Source: Strongyloides papillosus
Lineage: Eukaryota > Nematoda > Chromadorea > Rhabditida > Strongyloididae
Reading direction: 5' to 3'
Assembly: GCA_005656395.1 (NCBI GenBank)
Contig: SRSI01000003.1
Location: forward strand, 372,001-436,000
Length of the DNA: 64,000 bases
This document shows, one piece after another, positions 58,531-64,000 of the stretch. The position numbers and the translations under genes were made by a program. Each line of letters begins with the position of its first letter. Within the stretch, counting starts at the first letter, position 1. The notes beneath the pieces were generated by a model. The model saw only the letters and a list, made by a program, of their open reading frames with translations, was not told the DNA's origin and did no database searches.

Positions 58531-59697
58531 ATGGAATTCGTCAACAATTTTTTGAAAAAAGTCAATAAAATTGACATTCCAAAAGATCCAAATTGTGGAA
58601 CTGTTGACTCAGGGCACCATAATTTTAGACGTGATTTCGTTCGCTCGAGCCATGTCACTGTTTTGAATGGCAACGTTAAATTAACGTGTGTTCTTGATAT
58701 TAATGCTATCGTTTACTCGATTATCATTAAAAATAATAGCGAAATCATTAACATGGTTAAAACTATTAAAACTAAAAAAAGTTGTGCTGGAGGCATAGTA
58801 ATTCAAAATAATTACTTGCCAATAAATTCCAATAGTACAACTTTTTTTAATATTTTACAAGCTGATATGTGCCAAGCGTCTTTAGGACGAAATAACCAAT
58901 GTACTGCAATGTCATCTGCAGCATTGATTATGGCATGTATTAAATCACCATTAAATTGGGATAAATCTGATATAAACAATGTCTTAAATCAAGGAAATAT
59001 TTTGTACGAAAGAAGCGTTAATCATTTGCGCAGTACAAATGATCCAATTGATAGTAGAGGTTATTTATCAGTAACCAACATTATACGAGAAACAACTTTG
59101 TTCAATCGTAAAATAACTTTTAGCACAGCTTCGTGCTATTCATTTGTAGGAAGAGGGATGACGGTTTCCAGAGACGAAGTTGTCTTTGGTTACGTTTCAC
59201 TTTCAGAAGCATTGAATAGATTAGTAAACAGGCACAAGTTTCTAATCTTGATTGCAAATGAAAGAACCTCTTCAATAATGCACCATGATGGAGCATTTTT
59301 CTTATTTGATCCACATTCCATGGATCAATTTGGAAAATATTGCTCAAATGGTGTTGCATGTATGATAATGTTTAACACAATAAGCGATTTGATTGAACAT
59401 CTACAAGCTAATCAAGTTTGTAACAATTCAATATTTGACCTTGATGGTGTAAACATTAGTGTTGAAAATATATCAGAAAGTAATTCTGATATTTCTACAA
59501 TAAGAAATAATGTTAAGGGTAGATTATCAAAGATAGTTAAAAAAGAGCCCACACATTTATCTAAAAAAAATAAGAAAATCGATTCTAAATTAAATGAAGA
59601 GATATCTTTATTAAAAATTAGATATGATAAGTGTAAAAAACTAAGTGAAAAAAAGAAAATACAAAAACAGTTAAATAGATTAGAAAAAAAAATTTAA
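58531..59697 (+). CDS. Helitron N-terminal part: herpes tegument-type (C76) cysteine protease, then repeat unit 1
   Basis: Starts [10 protein letters not shown] at an ATG preceded by GGAGAAA. Residues about 110-310 follow the layout of the herpesvirus large-tegument deubiquitinase (peptidase C76): a Gln (ILQADMCQ), a Cys in GRNNQCTAM, then [34 protein letters not shown], and [15 protein letters not shown] providing the Asp-x-His pair. Active members remove ubiquitin. The last 60 residues are Lys/Glu-rich and form the first of three 92-residue repeats continued in the next frame. The stop at 59695-59697 follows a run of nine A (59684-59692). Discounting one A would run this frame straight into the Rep-helicase frame, so the two are probably one polyprotein. 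The family call is from motif layout, not a search. Confidence 0.78.
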   Translation: MEFVNNFLKKVNKIDIPKDPNCGTVDSGHHNFRRDFVRSSHVTVLNGNVKLTCVLDINAIVYSIIIKNNSEIINMVKTIKTKKSCAGGIVIQNNYLPINSNSTTFFNILQADMCQASLGRNNQCTAMSSAALIMACIKSPLNWDKSDINNVLNQGNILYERSVNHLRSTNDPIDSRGYLSVTNIIRETTLFNRKITFSTASCYSFVGRGMTVSRDEVVFGYVSLSEALNRLVNRHKFLILIANERTSSIMHHDGAFFLFDPHSMDQFGKYCSNGVACMIMFNTISDLIEHLQANQVCNNSIFDLDGVNISVENISESNSDISTIRNNVKGRLSKIVKKEPTHLSKKNKKIDSKLNEEISLLKIRYDKCKKLSEKKKIQKQLNRLEKKI

Positions 59698-62600
59698 TGA
59701 TACTGTTAAAGAAAATTGCATCGAAATTTTAAAAATAAATGAGGCATTAGATAAAAATCTCAAAAAAGGTTTCGATTTAAAAAAAGACGAACCAATGGAG
59801 GTTGATAATTGTAGAAAAAATACATCGCAAAATCTGATGGAGTTTGATGTAGACATTGATTCTACATTAAAAGAAATAATTGTAGTTGAAACTAAAATTA
59901 AAAACTGCAAAAAAGCACATGAAAAAAAGAAATTGCAAGTACATTTAAATAGATTACAAAAAAGATTATCAAAAGATACTATTAACCCAGAATCTTCTGA
60001 TATTTCGAAAGTAAATAAGATAATTGATAATGATCTAAATAAAAATGTTATAGTAAGTAATGGAGAACCAATGGAAATTGATATATCTGAAAATAATATA
60101 TCAAAAGATCCAATAGAGCTTAATATAGATCTTGAATCTACATTAAAGCGAGTAAATAATACTAGAAATAAAATTAGAAATTGCAAAAGGAAATCGGAAA
60201 TTAATAAATTACGAGTGCAATTAGTAAGATCTAGAAAAAACTTACCAAAAAGTTTAAAAAATATTGCAAAAAGGGATAAATTAGACACGAGTAGTGACAA
60301 ATTTTCTGTAGTTAGCGATTTATTAGTAAACTTAATTGATTTAAATAAGTCTAAAAAAGGAATAAATAGAAATAAATTGACAAAAAGAATTAAAAGATTG
60401 TCAAGTAACATTAAAAAATGTGATGATATATCTTTAAATAAAAATCCTCAGGTAGATTCTATTGTAAAAGCTCTTGATTCAATTCAAGTAACTAATGATT
60501 CTACTAAAAAAAGGGGAAAAAGCAGAAAGAGTTTGAAAAAACAAAAAGTTTATCCGGCTAGAGATGAAAAAATTATCCCAAATGAGCATTATTTGGGTTC
60601 TCTTTCAACTAACTGTGAACATTGTCAAGCAATGTTTTACGAAAAAGAAACTAAATATAAACAATGCTGTGAATTTGGGGCAGTTAAAGAATATGAAAGA
60701 CTATTTAATAACTTCCCAAAATTTATAAAAGATTTATTTATTGGTGAAGATGAAGAAAGTATATACTTTAAAAAGCATTGTAGGCGAATTAATAACAAAT
60801 TTGCCTTTGCGAGTTATACCGGTCAACAAAGAGATTTTAAAACACCAGGACCTCCAACATTTGTGTTGCACGGTGAAGCTAAACGTGTAATAAACACAGC
60901 TGTACCTGAAAATAAAGATAATTTGTCCTATGGACAATTATATTTTTATGGACCTGATGTTGCTGAAGATATCAGAAATAAAAATGTTAATGCATTCAAT
61001 GAGATATCAGTTATTAGTAATCTCACTCATATAATTTCAAAAATAAATATGTTAGCATTATCATATAAACATTTTGGAGATTATATTCGTGAGCAGGAAC
61101 TAAAATATAAAAATGAGAATAAAGCTGTGCCAATTTATAAGTTGGTTTTGAGACCTCCAGCAAATAAGAATGATAGAGTTCGTAATTTGCCAGAGGTTAC
61201 AGAAATAGCAGCTATATTTCAAAGTGAAGATGGTGAAGTTCCTGACTATAATGTTTTGTTGTGTAATAAAACGGGAAAATTGGAAACTTTGAGTCATTAT
61301 AGTCCTTTAAAAGATCCTGCAACATATCCATTGTTCTTCCCAACAGGAGCTTTTGGATGGGAAGAGAAAAAAACATATAAAAAAGGTAATGAACAAAGAT
61401 CTCTAACGAAATTGGTTTATTACCAAAATCTAATTGCTGTGAGGCCATCATTTAATTCTTTACATCATGGAGGATTATTATTTCAACTTTTTGTTGTTGA
61501 TGCTTACACAGCAATAGAAAGAGATCGTCTAAATTATGTTATTAAGCTTAACAAAGAGCTTAAACAAAAAAACAATAAACAAATAGAAGATCTTCTTGAA
61601 GATTATCTTATCGATGATGAAGATAATGAAGAAGCTGCAAAAAAAAGCGAACGAATTAAGCTTTTTAGCAGTTACATTGGTTCAAGAAGATTCATGCATT
61701 TAGGCTATCAAGATGGTATGGCTATTGTTAGGAAATTTGGGAAACCAGATTTCTTTATTACAATGACCACAAACCCAAATTGGAGAGAGATTACAGAAAA
61801 TCTTTATCCAGGGCAACTACCGAATGATCGCCATGACTTGATTGCAAGAGTGTTTAAGCATAAATCTGATGCTTTAATACATGACTTGAAGGAAAACAAA
61901 ATAATGGGCAATGTAGTTTATCTACAGTCAACCATTGAGTTTCAGAAAAGATCTTTACCACATATCCATATATTGGTAAAAGTTTCTAAAGAAGACTTCA
62001 GATTAACTTCTGATCAGGTAGATGAATGTGTCAAAGCAGAATTCCCTGATAAAGAAAAAAATCCACGTCTTTTTGAAATTGTTACAAAAACAATGGTACA
62101 TTCGAGATGTGATATTTCAAAAACAAAAGTACCCTGTTGGGATGAGGCAAAAAATATTTGCACTAAAAAATTCCCAGAACAGTACCGTAAAGTAACTTTT
62201 ATTACTTTTAAAGGTAAAGTTAACATTAAGAGATCTTTTAATCCCTTATTAGATATTACCGATAGATTTGGTAACAAAGTAAATAACGATTTTTGTGTAA
62301 CATATAATCCTTATTTAAGCTTGAAATACAATTCACATATTAATGTTAAAATTTGTGAAAGTGTTTTAAGTCCTAAATATTTGTTTAAGTATACACATAA
62401 ATCTAATGGTGATAAAATTGCTGCAGATGTAGTTGAAACCGTTGAATCAAAAGATGAGGTTAAACTTCATATTGATGGTAGATATGTAGGACCATCAGAA
62501 GCAGTTTGGAGAATTATGGAGTATCCAATACTTTATAAAGATTGGACTGTTGTAAGATTAGCAGTTCACTTGATAAATGAGGATTGCACAGTTGCTGATG

Positions 62601-63994
62601 AAATGAATAATGGCAACAATAATTGTTTCAAAGCAGATAAAGGTTATAAGTCTACATTATTAGCATTTTATAATCTTAATAAAAACGATATTAATGCTAG
62701 AAAGTATCTCTATAATGAGATACCGGAGTATTATTGGTTTGACTTAAAAACCAGAGAATGGAAATTGAGACATCGCCAAAGGCGTACAATAGGAAGAATA
62801 TTTACTGTATCACCTATGAATGTCGAATTGTTTTCACTTCGTCAACTTTTGCTCCATGTACCTGGAGCAACATGTGAAGGTGATTTTAAAATTGTTAATG
62901 GTTTTCAATGGCCCTCATTCAGAGATGCTGCCATAGCAAGAGGCTTACTTGATACTGAAGACAATTACAATGAATTGTTTGAAGAAGCATGTGAAAGCGC
63001 AATGCCTAACATGCTTCGTAATTACTTCGGTCTCATGATTTGCTATTGGCCATCTTTTACAAGGCATTATGATACCTTCATTAAGTTTAAAAATTACTTA
63101 ATCGAAGATTACTTAATGAAATACAACGGTAATGAAGAAAGAGCGGAAGCTCAAGCCATTTTTGATATTAGAAATGTTCTACAATCTAATAACTTTAATG
63201 GCTATACTGATTTACCTGAAGTCAATTTCGATATTATAAAGATTGATTATGTTGAAGATAAAGATGTTCTAAAAAGGTTAGGTGACGAAAATTTAAAATC
63301 AGCTAATGAAGAACAGAGAAACTTAATTAATAGGATATTAAATATCATTGTTAATAATTTCTCAGATAAACGTTGCTTCTTTTTAGAAGGACCTGCAGGA
63401 ACAGGTAAGACATTCGTCTACACAACGTTATATTATTTGCTTAGAGCTGAAGATAAGATAGTACTTAATTGTGCTTCAACAGGTATTGCGGCTACTCTTC
63501 TTAGAAATGGACAAACAGTTCATTCTATGTTTTCAGTACCTATTACCTTATACGACAGTAATTTTAGGCTATCCAAGCTTAATAAATTACGTACTACTAT
63601 GCTTGAAAAACCTTCATTAATAATAATTGATGAAGCACCTATGCTTAGTAAGTATGTAATTGATTATCTTGATCAGCAGCTAAAAAAAGTTTGCAAGAAT
63701 GATCTTCCATTCGGTGGAAAAGTCATCATATGTGGTGGTGATTTTAGGCAAACATTGCCCATCTTACCAAATTCTACAAGGCACCAAAATGTTTTGTTCT
63801 CAATTAAGTATAGCCCTCTTTGGAATGTTCACTTTGAGACAGTGAAACTTACCAGAAACATGAGGGTTAAAGAGGACGAGATAGATTTCGCCAAGTGGAT
63901 TTTAGATATTGGTGATGATGCTCTTCAAAAAAATGAAGCATGGCGAAGTGGATATACCACTAAATATCCAATCAACTGGAAATTTAGTGAATGA
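59698..63994 (+). CDS. Helitron Rep-helicase (partial)
   Basis: The frame is open from before 59698; its first Met is at 59795 (numbering from there). Residues 1-150: two 92-aa repeats (EPMEVDN.., EPMEIDI..). About 274: CEHC...QCC zinc-finger-like motif. About 620-870: Rep domain, with [24 protein letters not shown], the HUH-type motif HIH at 723-725 and catalytic-site tyrosines Y862 and Y866 (KYLFKYTHK). About 1180-1390: Pif1 helicase with Walker A GPAGTGKT (1199-1206), Walker B IIIDEAP (D1279), and GGDFRQTLP and LTRNMR motifs. The frame stops at TGA 63992-63994, before the last helicase motifs. So a nonsense codon, frameshift or intron lies there, or the rest continues in another frame beyond the window. 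Rep nicks DNA and the helicase unwinds it. Confidence 0.88.
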
Positions 63995-64000
63995 TATCTT

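Larger units (their letters stand above)
58531..64000 (+). mobile_element. Helitron (rolling-circle transposon), 3' part outside the window
   Basis: Two consecutive reading frames encode a cysteine protease, a repeat region, a zinc finger, a HUH Rep domain with two tyrosines, and a Pif1-family helicase; this is the defining Rep-Hel layout of Helitrons. The element's 3' hairpin and CTRR end should lie beyond 64000. Helitrons move through a single-stranded circular intermediate, with Rep nicking and helicase unwinding. Confidence 0.9.

Overview
This is a very AT-rich stretch of animal nuclear DNA. The best clue to the host is a spliced gene at 20693-21197 whose product reads as a secreted transthyretin-like protein, a family characteristic of nematodes; introns of 30-60 bp with TTTTAG-type acceptors also suit a nematode or another small invertebrate. 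Placement as a nematode is an inference from one gene. Most of the window is transposable elements and their relics embedded in non-coding AT-rich DNA. || Positions 1-10101 hold a cluster of five spliced genes on both strands. I rebuilt them from splice sites, and the reading phase is kept at every junction. The first (1-4121, 5' end outside the window) resembles a widespread, uncharacterised, probably transposon-derived metazoan family; the other four I do not recognise. || From 11 to 43 kb there are: a 6 x 20-bp tandem repeat next to a retroviral-type integrase tail; a complete mariner copy with a nonsense codon (11464-12749); a palindromic Tc1/mariner-type MITE (14667-15566); a large foldback structure (16935-20105); the transthyretin-like gene; a Tc1/mariner-superfamily element with 118-bp inverted repeats and an intron-containing broken transposase (21357-23025); a piggyBac-like end; a decayed tyrosine recombinase; a 921-bp palindromic mariner MITE (26278-27198); a solo LTR (38413-38523); and a broken vWA-domain fragment. 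A satellite-like repeat with a period of about 524 bp recurs at 13.0-14.5 kb (+), 40.3-42.7 kb (-) and 53.8-55.7 kb (+), with smaller fragments elsewhere. || At 44588 begins a Ty3/gypsy LTR retrotransposon with a 107-bp 5' LTR, an 18-nt primer-binding site complementary to tRNA-Gln, and a long leader. The leader carries a small spliced upstream ORF followed directly by five hairpins spaced mostly 43 nt apart; all display almost the same loop (GATTCGTY) on stems of different sequence. Gag, an envelope-like/coiled-coil segment, protease, RT, RNase H and integrase follow in one frame, broken by two TAA codons and by a 176-bp solo LTR nested in RNase H. No 3' LTR is visible; instead an unrelated antisense gene (52449-53603) lies directly downstream. 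|| The window ends in the 5' two-thirds of a Helitron (58531-64000): an N-terminal cysteine protease resembling the herpesvirus tegument deubiquitinase, a 92-aa tandem repeat region, a zinc-finger motif, a HUH Rep domain with two tyrosines, and a Pif1-type helicase. A single extra A in an A9 run splits it into two reading frames. The features most worth following up are the leader hairpin array, the deubiquitinase-Helitron fusion and its frameshift, the antisense gene, and the unrecognised gene cluster.
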